Below are positions 17,211-26,730 of a DNA stretch of 64,000 bases, in pieces. The DNA comes from an uncultured Chryseobacterium sp. GTDB lineage: Bacteria; Bacteroidota; Bacteroidia; Flavobacteriales; Weeksellaceae. The first letter of the stretch is position 1, and the number at the start of each line of letters is the position of its first letter. Position numbers and translations under genes: made by a program. A model generated the notes under the pieces. That model was given only the letters and a program-made list of their open reading frames with translations. It made no database searches and was not told the DNA's origin. The stretch lies in contig CAJYLH010000034.1 in NCBI GenBank assembly GCA_913775525.1, positions 124,001 through 188,000 of the forward strand, given 5' to 3'.

Positions 17211-17408
17211 CTATTTGTCTTTGCTTTTCTTCTTTTTAGAAGGAACTTTGAGTCCTTCTTCTCTTGCTTCGGAAATGCCTATTGCTACGGCTTGCTTCCT
17301 GCTTTTCACCTGGTCTCCGGAAGAGGACTTTAATTTTCCTTCCTTGAACTCGTGCATTACTTTTTCCACTTTTTCCTGAGCTTTGTCTGAATATTTCTTA
17401 GTGCTCAT
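17211..17408 (-). CDS. Small basic protein, DUF6496-like
   Basis: A 65-residue lysine-rich cytosolic protein. The segment YSDKAQEKVEKVMHEFKEG near the start and SRKQAVAIGISEAREEG in the middle match my memory of the DUF6496 family. Its role is unknown; the basic tail (KKKKSKDK) might bind nucleic acid. It lies 10 bp after the 157-residue gene at 17419 on the same strand and shares its terminator, so the two are probably co-transcribed. Confidence 0.7.
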   Translation of the reverse strand: MSTKKYSDKAQEKVEKVMHEFKEGKLKSSSGDQVKSRKQAVAIGISEAREEGLKVPSKKKKSKDK

Positions 17409-17418
17409 GATGTTGATT

Positions 17419-17892
17419 TTAAGATTTGATTATAGCAACTCCTATTTCATATACCTTCGCATGCTTCAGGTATTTTGAACGTTCTCTGGAAGTTACCGAT
17501 TCAAAATGATCATTTTTGATCACGATAATCGGATCTTCTGAATTTTCTATTTCAAAATTGGCCAGGTACCGTTCGTCCGGTGCATCCTCGCGCATTTTAG
17601 CCTTTATTTTCTGCAATTCATGGGCATAATCCCTGAATCCCGGATCAGAAGAATGAATAAATTTATATTCGTCTCCTGCGACTACAAAATAATGAAGTTT
17701 TTTATCAATCAGCTGAGCTTCATCTGTAATCTGAGGATTGTCATTTCCGTCTTTAAAGCTTACTTCTACCAGTTTACCGTTTTTATCCCGGGAATACCTT
17801 TCTGCATCTTCAAAACTTGAGAATCCTGTATAGATAGCCTGATCTTCCAATTCGTATTTGTTCAGCTTCTGGTCGTAGTCATTCGTTTCCAT
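17419..17892 (-). CDS. Unknown acidic protein, 157 aa
   Basis: Not recognised. The protein is soluble, acidic and without signal peptide or membrane helix. It opens with METNDYDQKLNKYELEDQAI and contains a region like a small alpha/beta domain (SFEDAERYSRDKNGKLVEV, HYFVVAGDEYKFIHS, DPIIVIKNDHFESVT). It is followed after 10 bp by a DUF6496-like gene, so the two may act together. Coding status is supported by the uninterrupted frame, a clean ATG and the shared terminator. Confidence 0.65.
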   Translation of the reverse strand: METNDYDQKLNKYELEDQAIYTGFSSFEDAERYSRDKNGKLVEVSFKDGNDNPQITDEAQLIDKKLHYFVVAGDEYKFIHSSDPGFRDYAHELQKIKAKMREDAPDERYLANFEIENSEDPIIVIKNDHFESVTSRERSKYLKHAKVYEIGVAIIKS

Positions 17893-18072
17893 AATTATTA
17901 TTTGAATATGTTATATAGAGGAATATTCAATTTTTTTGCCAAACATTGGATTTGGTATTATAGGAGTATTTTTCATTATACAGGGATTTGCATTTTTTGC
18001 AATTAACCGATCCTTTCAGCACACATTTTAAAGCATATCACAATTAAAGTTAGGATATTATCGAAAAAAAAT

Positions 18073-18080
18073 TAAATTTG
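18073..18080 (+). promoter_or_regulatory. -7 element for the secreted two-gene operon
   Basis: TAAATTTG fits TAnnTTTG, 17 bp before the ATG at 18098. No clear -33 TTG at the expected distance. Confidence 0.45.
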
Positions 18081-18097
18081 CAGACTAAATTTTAAGC

Positions 18098-19279
18098 ATG
18101 AAATACAACTCTATTTTATCCGTTTTATTTTTATCAGTAGCTACTTTAGGGTATGCCCAGAGAATCGACTCGGAACAGGTGACTTTCCAGCTTCTAAAGG
18201 AGCCTGCTAATCCGGTGGATTCACAAAACAGAAATTTTTCTGTAGCAGTGAATTCACCATACAACATGACCAAGGAAGACGTGATTAAAGAAGCCAAGGA
18301 AAAGTTCCAGAAGCAGGTAGACAATTACGACCAGAGCGTACAGGATGCCAAACTACAGCATGAGGAAAGGCTCAAGGATTATGAGGCGGAAGTAAAAAAA
18401 CTTACCGAAAAGTACAAAACAGAATCCGAGCAGTATAATAAAATGAAAGCTGTGGAAAAAATTGCCATGAATGCCATGCCGCCGGTACTCAGACTTCCTT
18501 CCCGTCCGCAGCTCAATGTTCCCCAAAAACCCGTATACCGCGATCCGGATCTCAGAACTGCGCTTATCGTAGACAACAAAGTCCTGGCTTCACAGGTTAA
18601 TATCGACGGTTTTTCAAGAGGCGGAAACGCCATTGACATTTCCATCAATATGGAGCGGACCAACTTTCAGGATAATGCCGGGAAAACTTTTGCCAGCCAG
18701 CCGACCAAGCTGGTGGTAAAGCAGAACGGCGTAGTGAAAATCGACAAAACGCTTTTCTCGGACTTTGAAGAAGTGGCCTCTTCGCCTACCAATGAAATCA
18801 ACCTGAGCGACCATGAGAGAACATATCTTCAGAAGGTGATGAATAAGATCAACGAAATCCTGGCAGATAACTTCGGTTATTCCAAAATCAGTTCCACAGT
18901 GAAGCTGGAAACAGTAAAGAACAAAGGAGAATACGATGACCTGGAAAAAGCGTCCATCTATGTAACCACAAACCTGAAGAAATTACAGGCAAGACCGGAT
19001 TACACTCCTAATAAAGCCGCCCTTGAAAATATGGATAAAGGGGTTGCTTTATGGAAAGATGCTCTGAAAAAAATCAATTATGAAGATAAAAAAGCAGCCT
19101 ATAATGCTAAGATTGCAGCCTATCTGTATATGAACCTCATTCGCCTGAACCTGGCCTTGGGAAAAAAGGCAGAAGCCGAAAAATACCTGAACGAAATGCA
19201 GGAGCACCTGGTAGATATGAAGCTCTCTTTTGACCAGAACTATGAACTGAAAGGGCTTGAACAAAAAATTTATAACTAA
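18098..19279 (+). CDS. Secreted protein of unknown function with coiled coil
   Basis: A 393-residue protein with a Sec signal peptide (residues 1-20, ending TLGYAQ). Residues about 55-110 are strongly charged and heptad-like, pointing to a coiled coil. A Pro-rich linker follows (PPVLRLPSRPQLNVPQKPVY), then a mixed domain with LIVDNKVLASQVNIDGFSRG. The C-terminal 100 residues are helical with a TPR-like look (LYMNLIRLNLALGKKAEAEKYLNEM). I do not recognise the family. The next gene starts 8 bp later and is also secreted, so they form an operon with its own promoter element and terminator. Confidence 0.8.
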   Translation: MKYNSILSVLFLSVATLGYAQRIDSEQVTFQLLKEPANPVDSQNRNFSVAVNSPYNMTKEDVIKEAKEKFQKQVDNYDQSVQDAKLQHEERLKDYEAEVKKLTEKYKTESEQYNKMKAVEKIAMNAMPPVLRLPSRPQLNVPQKPVYRDPDLRTALIVDNKVLASQVNIDGFSRGGNAIDISINMERTNFQDNAGKTFASQPTKLVVKQNGVVKIDKTLFSDFEEVASSPTNEINLSDHERTYLQKVMNKINEILADNFGYSKISSTVKLETVKNKGEYDDLEKASIYVTTNLKKLQARPDYTPNKAALENMDKGVALWKDALKKINYEDKKAAYNAKIAAYLYMNLIRLNLALGKKAEAEKYLNEMQEHLVDMKLSFDQNYELKGLEQKIYN

Positions 19280-19287
19280 TCGATACT

Positions 19288-20676
19288 ATGAAAAAAACTT
19301 TGATCCTTTCGCTGGCCTTAATGAGCGTTGTCGCTTTCGGTCAGGATAAGAAATTTGTATACGGAGACAATTTCGAATACAATTCCAAATACGAAAAAGA
19401 CATCAAGCTGGTGCTGTGTGACGACTATAACCAATATGTTTTCAGCGATATCAATGAAGACGGCTACAGCAGTTATCCCCACAAGAAAATCATCATGAGG
19501 AAACTCGACCAGAACGGGAATCTCATTGATACCTATATTAAGGATTATGCCAATAAAACCAATGGTGTCCTGCACAATTATCTGGGATCGGCAGAGATTG
19601 GCAAAGACCAGTTCGTTGTGTTTACGGAAGAACTGGAAACCCGGAATAACAGGAAAGAAATCTTCCAGCATGTTTTCAACAGAAAAGATAATACTTTTAC
19701 CACGACCAGCATTGCCAAGCTTTTTACGGAAGGAGGCATGAAACAGGGAACCACTTATATGAGGTTTTCGCAGAACGGAAAATATGCAGCCATCATCAAC
19801 GACCGGTCTGTTTCTAAAAAAACGGCTAATACCATTGATAATATCGTGATTGACCTCTCTTCCCTGTCCAGAAAATGGGATAAAGAAATAACGCTTGATA
19901 CAGATTATATGGAAGCGGATGCAGCTGTAACAAATTCAGGGAGGGTTTTAATATTAAGAAAGTCTACCGGCTGGAAAGAATCTTCAAAGCTGGTCTATGT
20001 TTCTGCTCAGGGTGAACAGGATATTCCTTTAAAGGAGAAACTGATCTTAAAAACCCTGACTCCGGTTTCCATTAATGATCAGGATTATCTGGTATCGTTC
20101 GGATATTTTACGGGGGTAAGGATCAACCAGAGCAACTTCGGGGATATGGCTTTCATCAACCTGCAGAACGGCAATATCGTCATGAGCGAATTCTCTGAAT
20201 ACAGAGGCAATACTACGATGTCCGGTGTGGAAATCAGTGCTGTACAGGCTAATAACGGCAAAACATACCTGTTCGGATATGACATTAACAAAACCATGCC
20301 GCCATCCACACCTTCCAACCGTTTTCCGGACCCGATTATTTCATACGGTCCGGGCCAATGGTTTACCCTTAACTCAGACGGAACCGCAGTCAGCACTACT
20401 GCAACACCATCAGGAAAGATCGGGTATTTCATGAAAGATAATAAAGGCTATTTCTTCGCCAATGAAGATACCCTTCAGCCGTACGCAATAGGAAATGTAG
20501 TGACTGATAAAAAAAAAGCCATCAGCCTCTACAATAATTCTGAAAACGGGGAACGTTCCGGCTCTCCTGTACTGACCTCCATCAAATATATTCCGGAGTC
20601 TGACCGGGTGATCTACCTGAGAAAATCCGGAGAAGGCAGGCTTAATGTAAAAAGTGCCTACAACTGGAATCAATAA
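19288..20676 (+). CDS. Secreted protein of unknown function, possible beta-propeller
   Basis: A 462-residue protein with a Sec signal peptide (residues 1-18, ending VVAFGQ). The rest is a series of short strand-turn units such as VFTEELETRNNRKEIFQHVF, MRFSQNGKYAAIINDRS and RVLILRKSTGW, which suggests a beta-propeller, though no named repeat is clear. It is the second gene of an operon 8 bp after the coiled-coil protein at 18098. No enzyme motif, membrane helix or type IX sorting tail was seen. A strong terminator follows. Confidence 0.78.
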   Translation: MKKTLILSLALMSVVAFGQDKKFVYGDNFEYNSKYEKDIKLVLCDDYNQYVFSDINEDGYSSYPHKKIIMRKLDQNGNLIDTYIKDYANKTNGVLHNYLGSAEIGKDQFVVFTEELETRNNRKEIFQHVFNRKDNTFTTTSIAKLFTEGGMKQGTTYMRFSQNGKYAAIINDRSVSKKTANTIDNIVIDLSSLSRKWDKEITLDTDYMEADAAVTNSGRVLILRKSTGWKESSKLVYVSAQGEQDIPLKEKLILKTLTPVSINDQDYLVSFGYFTGVRINQSNFGDMAFINLQNGNIVMSEFSEYRGNTTMSGVEISAVQANNGKTYLFGYDINKTMPPSTPSNRFPDPIISYGPGQWFTLNSDGTAVSTTATPSGKIGYFMKDNKGYFFANEDTLQPYAIGNVVTDKKKAISLYNNSENGERSGSPVLTSIKYIPESDRVIYLRKSGEGRLNVKSAYNWNQ

Positions 20677-20693
20677 TTTCCTATCAGGATCAG

Positions 20694-20717
20694 GCCGGCA
20701 TTATTGCCGGCTTTTTT
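20694..20717 (+). terminator. Terminator of the secreted two-gene operon
   Basis: Stem GCCGGCA/TGCCGGC (20694-20700 with 20705-20711) with a 4-nt loop, followed by six T. Confidence 0.88.
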
Positions 20718-20731
20718 CTTGTAAAAATCAC

Positions 20732-20739
20732 TATATTTG
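20732..20739 (+). promoter_or_regulatory. -7 element for the DPP4-type peptidase gene
   Basis: TATATTTG matches the -7 consensus, directly after the terminator at 20694-20717 and 25 bp before the ATG at 20765. This also supports that start over an upstream in-frame ATG at 20654. Confidence 0.5.
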
Positions 20740-20764
20740 GTGCTTTATGATATTAGAATTTAGA

Positions 20765-22894
20765 ATGAAAAAAATATTCTTGACCCTTAGTCTTGCTGCT
20801 GCTTTTCACAGCCTGTCGGCACAGGAAATCACTTTAGATAAAATTTATTCAGGATACTACCGTGGAAAAGGTATTGCCGGGATCACTTCCATGAAGAACG
20901 GTGAAAACTATCTGGTGATCGAACCAACCGGAATCGCCAAATATTCATATAAAACGTCCCAGAAGGAAGGGGATATCATTGACGGCCAGTTTGAGAGTTA
21001 CGAGTTCTCCGATGACGAATCCAAAATCCTTTTGCTGAAAGAGAGCCAGCCGATCTACCGCCATTCTTTTCTGGGAAAATTCGAGGTAAAAGACCTGAAA
21101 TCCGGAAAAGTGACGAGCCTGAATAACGGGAATACCGTTCAGGAGCCCAGATTTTCCCCGGATGCTTCCAAAGTTGCCTTTATTTCAGATAATAATTTAT
21201 TCTGCCAGGACCTGAATACCGGTAAAATCACCCAGATCACTACAGATGGTAAGAAAAATGCTATCATCAACGGTTTAGCCGACTGGGTATATGAAGAGGA
21301 ATTCGGGCATGCCAGACAGTATGAATGGACCAAGAATTCTGATGCCATCGTTTTCGTAAAATCAGATGAAAGCCAGGTTCCGGAAATATACATTCCTATT
21401 TACGGGAAAACGCTTTATCCTACGGAAATGCGTTATAAATATCCTAAGGCGGGAGAGAATAATTCTGTTGTATCGGCACAACTGTATCGCTTAGATACCG
21501 GAAAAACCATCCCGGTAAATCTTGGGGCATTCAAAAACTATTATATTGCCAATGTATTCCAGACCGCTAAAGCCGATGAAATTGTTCTGATTACTTCCCA
21601 AAGAATCCAGAACGCTTCCGATATCCTGAAAGTAAATACCAAAACCGGAGCGGTTCAGAAACACTTTACTGAGACGGATGAAAAATGGATTGATAACGAT
21701 AATCCGACCCTTGAGTTCCTAGAGGATGATTCTTTCCTTTGGGCATCCGAAAGAGACGGCAACCGCCATCTGTACTGGTATGACCAAAATGGCAAGCTTA
21801 AAAAACAGGTTACCAAAGGCAATTGGGAAATTACGGATTACTACGGTTACAATCCGAAATCAAAGGAAATTTACGTTCAGACAACAGAAAAAGGAAGCAT
21901 CAACAAGGTGGTTTCCAAAATCAATATCGAAAACGGAAAGTCCCAGCTGATTTCCAGGCCTGACGGTAACAATTCCGCAAGCTTCAGCAAAAATTATAAT
22001 TATTTTATCGAAACTTCTTCTACCGCTGCAAGCCCGTATACTTTTGTGCTGAAAGACGGCAGCGGAAAAGTGGTGAAGGAGCTTCAGAATAATAATGAGC
22101 AGCTTCAGAAACTGAAAGCGGACAACTTCGTGGATAAGGAATTCATTACTATACCGAATGCTGTCGGTGATCAGATGAATGCATGGATCATGAAGCCTAA
22201 AAACTTCGATCCGAACAAGAAGTACCCACTTTTCATGTATCAGTATTCAGGACCGGGATCCCAACAGGTATCCAATTCATGGGATATCGGTAATACATTG
22301 TGGTTCAACCACCTGGTACAGAAAGGATATATTGTGGCCTGTGTGGACGGACGCGGAACCGGATATAAAGGTGCTAAGTTCAAAAAGGTCACCTATATGA
22401 ATTTAGGAAAGTACGAAATTGAAGACCAGATCACCGCTGCCAAATGGTTCGGGAACCAGTCTTATATCGACAAAACCAGGATCGGAATGTTTGGATGGAG
22501 CTTCGGCGGATACATGACCAGCCTCGCCATGACGAAAGGCGCCGACGTATTTAAAATGGGAATTGCAGTGGCTCCGGTAACCAACTGGAGGTATTATGAC
22601 TCTGTATATACCGAAAGGTTCTTAAGGACTCCGCAGGAAAATGCTGACGGATATGATAAAAACTCCCCTACTGAATATGCCGGTTTAATGAAAGGTAAAT
22701 TCCTACTGATCCATGGAACGGCTGATGACAATGTACACTTCCAGAATTCAATGGAATTCTCAGAAGCGCTGATCCAGAACAGGAAACAATTTGATTTCAT
22801 GGCGTACCCGGATAAAAACCATGGGATCTATGGAGGATATACAAGACCTCAGCTATATCAGAAAATGACCAATTTTATCCTGGAAAATCTATAA
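20765..22894 (+). CDS. S9B peptidase, dipeptidyl peptidase IV family
   Basis: Removes X-Pro or X-Ala dipeptides from peptide N-termini in the periplasm or at the surface. A signal peptide (residues 1-18, ending HSLSAQ) is followed by an N-terminal beta-propeller with the DPP4-type glutamate segment WVYEEEFGHARQYEW near residue 175. A C-terminal alpha/beta hydrolase domain carries the nucleophile motif GWSFGGY, the Asp in HGTADDNVH and the His in DKNHGIYGG. The 709-residue length is typical. It stands at the head of a cluster with three peptide transporters, which could take up its products. Confidence 0.95.
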   Translation: MKKIFLTLSLAAAFHSLSAQEITLDKIYSGYYRGKGIAGITSMKNGENYLVIEPTGIAKYSYKTSQKEGDIIDGQFESYEFSDDESKILLLKESQPIYRHSFLGKFEVKDLKSGKVTSLNNGNTVQEPRFSPDASKVAFISDNNLFCQDLNTGKITQITTDGKKNAIINGLADWVYEEEFGHARQYEWTKNSDAIVFVKSDESQVPEIYIPIYGKTLYPTEMRYKYPKAGENNSVVSAQLYRLDTGKTIPVNLGAFKNYYIANVFQTAKADEIVLITSQRIQNASDILKVNTKTGAVQKHFTETDEKWIDNDNPTLEFLEDDSFLWASERDGNRHLYWYDQNGKLKKQVTKGNWEITDYYGYNPKSKEIYVQTTEKGSINKVVSKINIENGKSQLISRPDGNNSASFSKNYNYFIETSSTAASPYTFVLKDGSGKVVKELQNNNEQLQKLKADNFVDKEFITIPNAVGDQMNAWIMKPKNFDPNKKYPLFMYQYSGPGSQQVSNSWDIGNTLWFNHLVQKGYIVACVDGRGTGYKGAKFKKVTYMNLGKYEIEDQITAAKWFGNQSYIDKTRIGMFGWSFGGYMTSLAMTKGADVFKMGIAVAPVTNWRYYDSVYTERFLRTPQENADGYDKNSPTEYAGLMKGKFLLIHGTADDNVHFQNSMEFSEALIQNRKQFDFMAYPDKNHGIYGGYTRPQLYQKMTNFILENL

Positions 22895-22913
22895 CCTGAT
22901 AAAATTGAACTAT

Positions 22914-22949
22914 AAAAATCCGAATCTTATATGTAAGATTCGGATTTTT
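22914..22949. terminator. Terminator after the DPP4-type gene
   Basis: A perfect 16-bp stem (22914-22929 with 22934-22949) with a 4-nt loop and a T run at the 3' side. Confidence 0.88.
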
Positions 22950-23101
22950 AGTTTTTAACTTTACATCCTATCATCATGGTTTCCCTCAAATATATTTTAA
23001 CAAAAATGACTTTAAACTCCTAAATCTCTTAATGTAATTTCCATTTTCTCATCTTTATTGCATTCAAAGTTAACAAAATTCAATTATTATTTTTAAAATT
23101 C

Positions 23102-23109
23102 TATATTTG
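23102..23109 (+). promoter_or_regulatory. -7 element for the first POT transporter gene
   Basis: TATATTTG, 21 bp before the ATG at 23131. No -33 TTG at the expected distance. Confidence 0.45.
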
Positions 23110-23130
23110 TGAAATTTGAAATTTGCATCT

Positions 23131-24786
23131 ATGAAAACCAAACATCCTAAAGGGCTCCCGTTCCTCTTTTTTACGGAAATGTGGGAACGTTTCGGGTATT
23201 ACCTGATCCTTGGAATCTTCGTTCTGTACGTTATTGAACCTACCGGCCTGAAAGGTGGCCTCGGGCTTCCGGATAAAACGGCTGACGATATTTTCGGAAC
23301 TTATATTGCCCTGACCTATCTAACCCCTTTCATCGGAGGATTTCTGGCCGACCGGGTTTTAGGATATATCAAATCGATCTACTTAGGCGGTATCCTGATG
23401 GCTGCCGGATATATCGGGATGGGTGTTTTCAAAGATCTTACCTTATTCTACACTTCCCTGGCTTTAATCATTATTGGGAACGGCTTTTTCAAGCCTACCA
23501 TTTCCACACTTCTGGGGAACCTGTATTCTGAAGAGCCCTACAAAGCCAATAAAGATTCCGGATATAATATTTTTTATATGGGGATCAATATCGGAGCGTT
23601 CATCTGTAATATCATTGCAGCATTCATGCGGAATAAATTCGGCTGGGGGGAAGCTTTTATTACCGCCGGTGTCGGAATGCTGGTCGGGCTTGTGATCTTT
23701 ACGGTCGGCAGGAAACATTATATTCACGCAGCACAGATGAAGCCAGTGCAGGAAGGCGATACGAAGCTGTCTGAAATCCTTTTGAAAGTATTCTTACCGG
23801 CTATTCTTTTCGGAGCGGGAGGATGGTTCATTCCAGGAAATATTTTCGGCAGTGACAGTACGGATGCCTTTATCTTTGCCTGTATCCCCGTCATTTACTT
23901 TTATGCGTCGCTGTATTTCAAAGCAAAGCCTGAAGAAAAATCTTCTATAGGTGCTTTATTGTCCGTATTTATGATCAGTATGTTTTTCTGGGCAGTCTTT
24001 AAACAGAACGGAACAGCTCTGACAAGGTGGGCAAATTATTACACAGACAGAAGCGTTCCTGCTATTATGGAGAAACCTCTCGAAAATATTTATATGGTAG
24101 ATGGAAAGAGCTATACTAACAGCGAAGTCCCCGTTTACGATGACCAGTTCCAGTCGCAAAAGGACCAGGACGGAAAAACGATAAAGGAATCCGGAAAGGA
24201 TGTGTATTTTAAAAACATATCTCCCGGACAGCGTGCAGCACTGGAGAAAAATCCTGAAAAGAAAGTATACCTCTATAACACGGAACTGTTCCAATCCATC
24301 AATCCGTTCTGGGTCATTGCCCTCACACCGGTCGTGGTAGGTTTCTGGGCTTTCCTGAGAAAAAGAGGGAAAGAACCGCTTACAACGACTAAAATCGTTC
24401 TGGGACTCTTTATTTCAGCCTTATCCTGCCTGGTCATGGTTGCTGCGGTAGCAGCCGGTGATAACGGTGCCGTTAAAGTATCTCCCTGGTGGCTGGTCGC
24501 CGGCTACGGGGCTATTACTGTAGGAGAGCTTTGCCTTTCCCCGATGGGACTGTCATTTGTATCCAAACTTTCACCGGTGAGGATTACTGCGCTGATGATG
24601 GGCGGCTTTTTCCTGGCCAATTCGGTGGGCAATAAACTTTCCGGGATCCTGGCAAGTACATGGTACAGTTATGACAATAAAATGAATTACTTCCTGGTAA
24701 ATTTCGGGCTGCTGATATTTGCCACGTTATTAGGGCTTTCCATGCTGAAAAGGTTAAACAGGATCATGAAAGAAAAAGGGCATTAA
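23131..24786 (+). CDS. Proton-dependent oligopeptide transporter (POT/PTR2 family), first of three
   Basis: A 551-residue inner membrane symporter for di- and tripeptides. The N-terminal helix has the family signature FTEMWERFGYY (ExxERFxxY), followed by GGFLADRVLGY and the FKPTISTLLGNLY motif. There are about 14 hydrophobic segments. A long soluble loop of about 75 residues (IMEKPLENIYMVDGKSY onward) sits between the middle helices and is absent from the two other POT genes here. The ATG at 23131 is preferred over a TTG at 23116. It is followed by its own terminator. Confidence 0.95.
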   Translation: MKTKHPKGLPFLFFTEMWERFGYYLILGIFVLYVIEPTGLKGGLGLPDKTADDIFGTYIALTYLTPFIGGFLADRVLGYIKSIYLGGILMAAGYIGMGVFKDLTLFYTSLALIIIGNGFFKPTISTLLGNLYSEEPYKANKDSGYNIFYMGINIGAFICNIIAAFMRNKFGWGEAFITAGVGMLVGLVIFTVGRKHYIHAAQMKPVQEGDTKLSEILLKVFLPAILFGAGGWFIPGNIFGSDSTDAFIFACIPVIYFYASLYFKAKPEEKSSIGALLSVFMISMFFWAVFKQNGTALTRWANYYTDRSVPAIMEKPLENIYMVDGKSYTNSEVPVYDDQFQSQKDQDGKTIKESGKDVYFKNISPGQRAALEKNPEKKVYLYNTELFQSINPFWVIALTPVVVGFWAFLRKRGKEPLTTTKIVLGLFISALSCLVMVAAVAAGDNGAVKVSPWWLVAGYGAITVGELCLSPMGLSFVSKLSPVRITALMMGGFFLANSVGNKLSGILASTWYSYDNKMNYFLVNFGLLIFATLLGLSMLKRLNRIMKEKGH

Positions 24787-24810
24787 GCTTCACTAATATA
24801 ACGATAGATC

Positions 24811-24841
24811 AGGCTGCAGGACTCTTCTGCAGCCTTTTTTT
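24811..24841 (+). terminator. Terminator after the first POT gene
   Basis: Stem AGGCTGCAG/CTGCAGCCT (24811-24819 with 24827-24835) followed by a run of T. Confidence 0.88.
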
Positions 24842-24861
24842 GGCAATTGTAAAATTAAACC

Positions 24862-24891
24862 TTGCTGAAAACCCAAAAAAAACTATATTTG
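24862..24891 (+). promoter_or_regulatory. Promoter of the second POT gene (-33/-7)
   Basis: TTG (24862-24864), a 19-bp spacer and TATATTTG (24884-24891) match the Bacteroidetes consensus in both sequence and spacing. The start codon at 24919 follows 27 bp later. Confidence 0.7.
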
Positions 24892-24918
24892 TCAGTCTTA
24901 ACAAAAATTAACAATAAA

Positions 24919-26673
24919 ATGGATAATACTGAAGCATTAAGTCCGAAACCGGATGAATGGGTAGAGAAAAAAGGTTCCAGACACCCGAAAGGTTTATGGG
25001 TGCTTTTTGGAACAGAAATGTGGGAGCGTTTCAATTTTTATGGAATGAGAGCTCTGTTGACGCTCTTTATGGTAAATTCCCTATTAATTAAAGAAGCAGA
25101 TGCAGCAATCATTTACGGTGGATTTTTAGCTTTATGTTATTTAACGCCTCTTTTAGGGGGTTTTATTGCCGATAAATATATCGGGAACAGGAATGCGATC
25201 CTGATCGGTGGATCTTTAATGGCTATCGGGCAGTTTTTGCTGTTTATCAGTGCTTCCAGCTTTTCGGCTGACCTAGGGAGCGCGAAAACGATTATGTGGC
25301 TGGCCCTGTTTGTCATCATCTTTGGTAACGGATTTTTCAAGCCTAATATTTCCTCTATGGTGGGAAGCCTTTATCCTAAGCAGGAAAAATCAAAACTGGA
25401 CTCTGCATTCACCATTTTTTATATGGGAATCAATATCGGAGCGTTCTTAGGCCAGTTTATCTGTCCGTATGTAGGAGACGTAAAGGATGCTACGACAGGA
25501 GTAAGAGATATTTTCGCCTTTAAATGGGGATTCCTGGCTGCTTCTATCGCGATGGTAGTAGGAACCGTGACCTTCTTTATCCTTAAAAATAAATATGTAG
25601 TTACTCCTGAAGGAAGACCTATCGGAGGATTACCAAAAAACAATACGAGTGCAGATTTTGAGGAAGGTGAAACCCAGACTGCTAAATTCTCCAACAAGTT
25701 CCTGGCATTTACCGCAGTAATCTTTATCGTGCTGTTCTTTGTGTTCAGGTACCTCCTGGTAGGAGAGTTCGGGTTCAATTCCGTAGAAATGGGCCAGCTG
25801 ATCAAAGGAATCATTTATCCGTTCATTTATGCAGCAGGTATTTCCCTGGCATTCCTGATTATGTCTTCTGCAGAAAATAAAGTGGAAAGACAGAGGATAT
25901 GGGTCATCTATATCGTATCTTTCTTTATCATCTTCTTCTGGGCAGCATTTGAACAGGCGGGATCTTCATTGACATTCATTGCTGATAACCAGACGGACAG
26001 AAACATCTTCGGTTGGAATATGCCGCCTTCCATGGTGCAGATCTTTAACGGGATTTTCGTAGTGATCCTGGCAGTACCTTTCAGTCTCATCTGGGATAAA
26101 CTGAGAGCTAAAGGAAAAGAGCCGGTTTCTCCTATGAAGCAGGCGATGGGTCTTGCTTTAATTGCTTTAAGTTATTTTATTATTGCACATAATGTAAAAG
26201 ATTTAGGAAATTCCGGGCTGTTGGCTATCAAATGGCTAATGCTGTTATACTTCATCCAGACCATGGGTGAGCTGTGTTTATCCCCAATCGGATTATCCCT
26301 GGTAGGTAAATTAGCTCCTAAGCGATTTGCATCGCTTTTATATGGGGTATTCTTTATTTCCAATGCTGCAGGATATGCTCTTGCAGGTTCATTGGGAGCA
26401 CTGATTCCGGCTACAGGAGATAAATTTAAAAAGGCTCAGGAGATAGGCGTTAACCTTCAGGATGTCCTTGATAAAAAAGTAACCCTTACCACAGAACAGG
26501 CTGCAGCTTTTGAAAAAGCGCAACTGCCATTGCAGAATCCTGTATTTGCGGGGTTTGAAATCCATAACCTCTTTGAATTCTTCATGGTATTCGTGGTATT
26601 GTGCGGTATTGCGGCCGTAATTCTGGCACTTATCTCACCAATCCTTAAGAAAATGATGCATGGTGTAAACTAA
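24919..26673 (+). CDS. Proton-dependent oligopeptide transporter (POT/PTR2 family), second of three
   Basis: A 584-residue inner membrane di/tripeptide symporter. The signature FGTEMWERFNFYGMRALL is near residue 33, then GGFIADKYIGNRNAIL and FFKPNISSMVGSLYP; GELCLSPIGLSLV marks the C-terminal half. An insertion before the last helices (about 55 residues, FKKAQEIGVNLQDVLDKK onward) distinguishes it from its neighbours. The ATG at 24919 is supported by the promoter at 24862-24891, which rules out the longer frame start at 24862. Its own terminator follows. Confidence 0.95.
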   Translation: MDNTEALSPKPDEWVEKKGSRHPKGLWVLFGTEMWERFNFYGMRALLTLFMVNSLLIKEADAAIIYGGFLALCYLTPLLGGFIADKYIGNRNAILIGGSLMAIGQFLLFISASSFSADLGSAKTIMWLALFVIIFGNGFFKPNISSMVGSLYPKQEKSKLDSAFTIFYMGINIGAFLGQFICPYVGDVKDATTGVRDIFAFKWGFLAASIAMVVGTVTFFILKNKYVVTPEGRPIGGLPKNNTSADFEEGETQTAKFSNKFLAFTAVIFIVLFFVFRYLLVGEFGFNSVEMGQLIKGIIYPFIYAAGISLAFLIMSSAENKVERQRIWVIYIVSFFIIFFWAAFEQAGSSLTFIADNQTDRNIFGWNMPPSMVQIFNGIFVVILAVPFSLIWDKLRAKGKEPVSPMKQAMGLALIALSYFIIAHNVKDLGNSGLLAIKWLMLLYFIQTMGELCLSPIGLSLVGKLAPKRFASLLYGVFFISNAAGYALAGSLGALIPATGDKFKKAQEIGVNLQDVLDKKVTLTTEQAAAFEKAQLPLQNPVFAGFEIHNLFEFFMVFVVLCGIAAVILALISPILKKMMHGVN

Positions 26674-26692
26674 GCATAAATAAATATTTTTT

Positions 26693-26722
26693 AAAACCTC
26701 TGCAAAGTCAGAGGTTTTTTTT
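26693..26722 (+). terminator. Terminator after the second POT gene
   Basis: Stem AAAACCTCTG/CAGAGGTTTT (26693-26702 with 26709-26718) followed by more T. It ends only a few bases before the ATG at 26731. Confidence 0.85.
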
Positions 26723-26730
26723 ATTTTCGT

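Noticed and set aside
24862..24918. Longer N-terminus for the second POT transporter
   Set aside because: The stretch contains a consensus -33/-7 promoter, and the longer start would be TTG.
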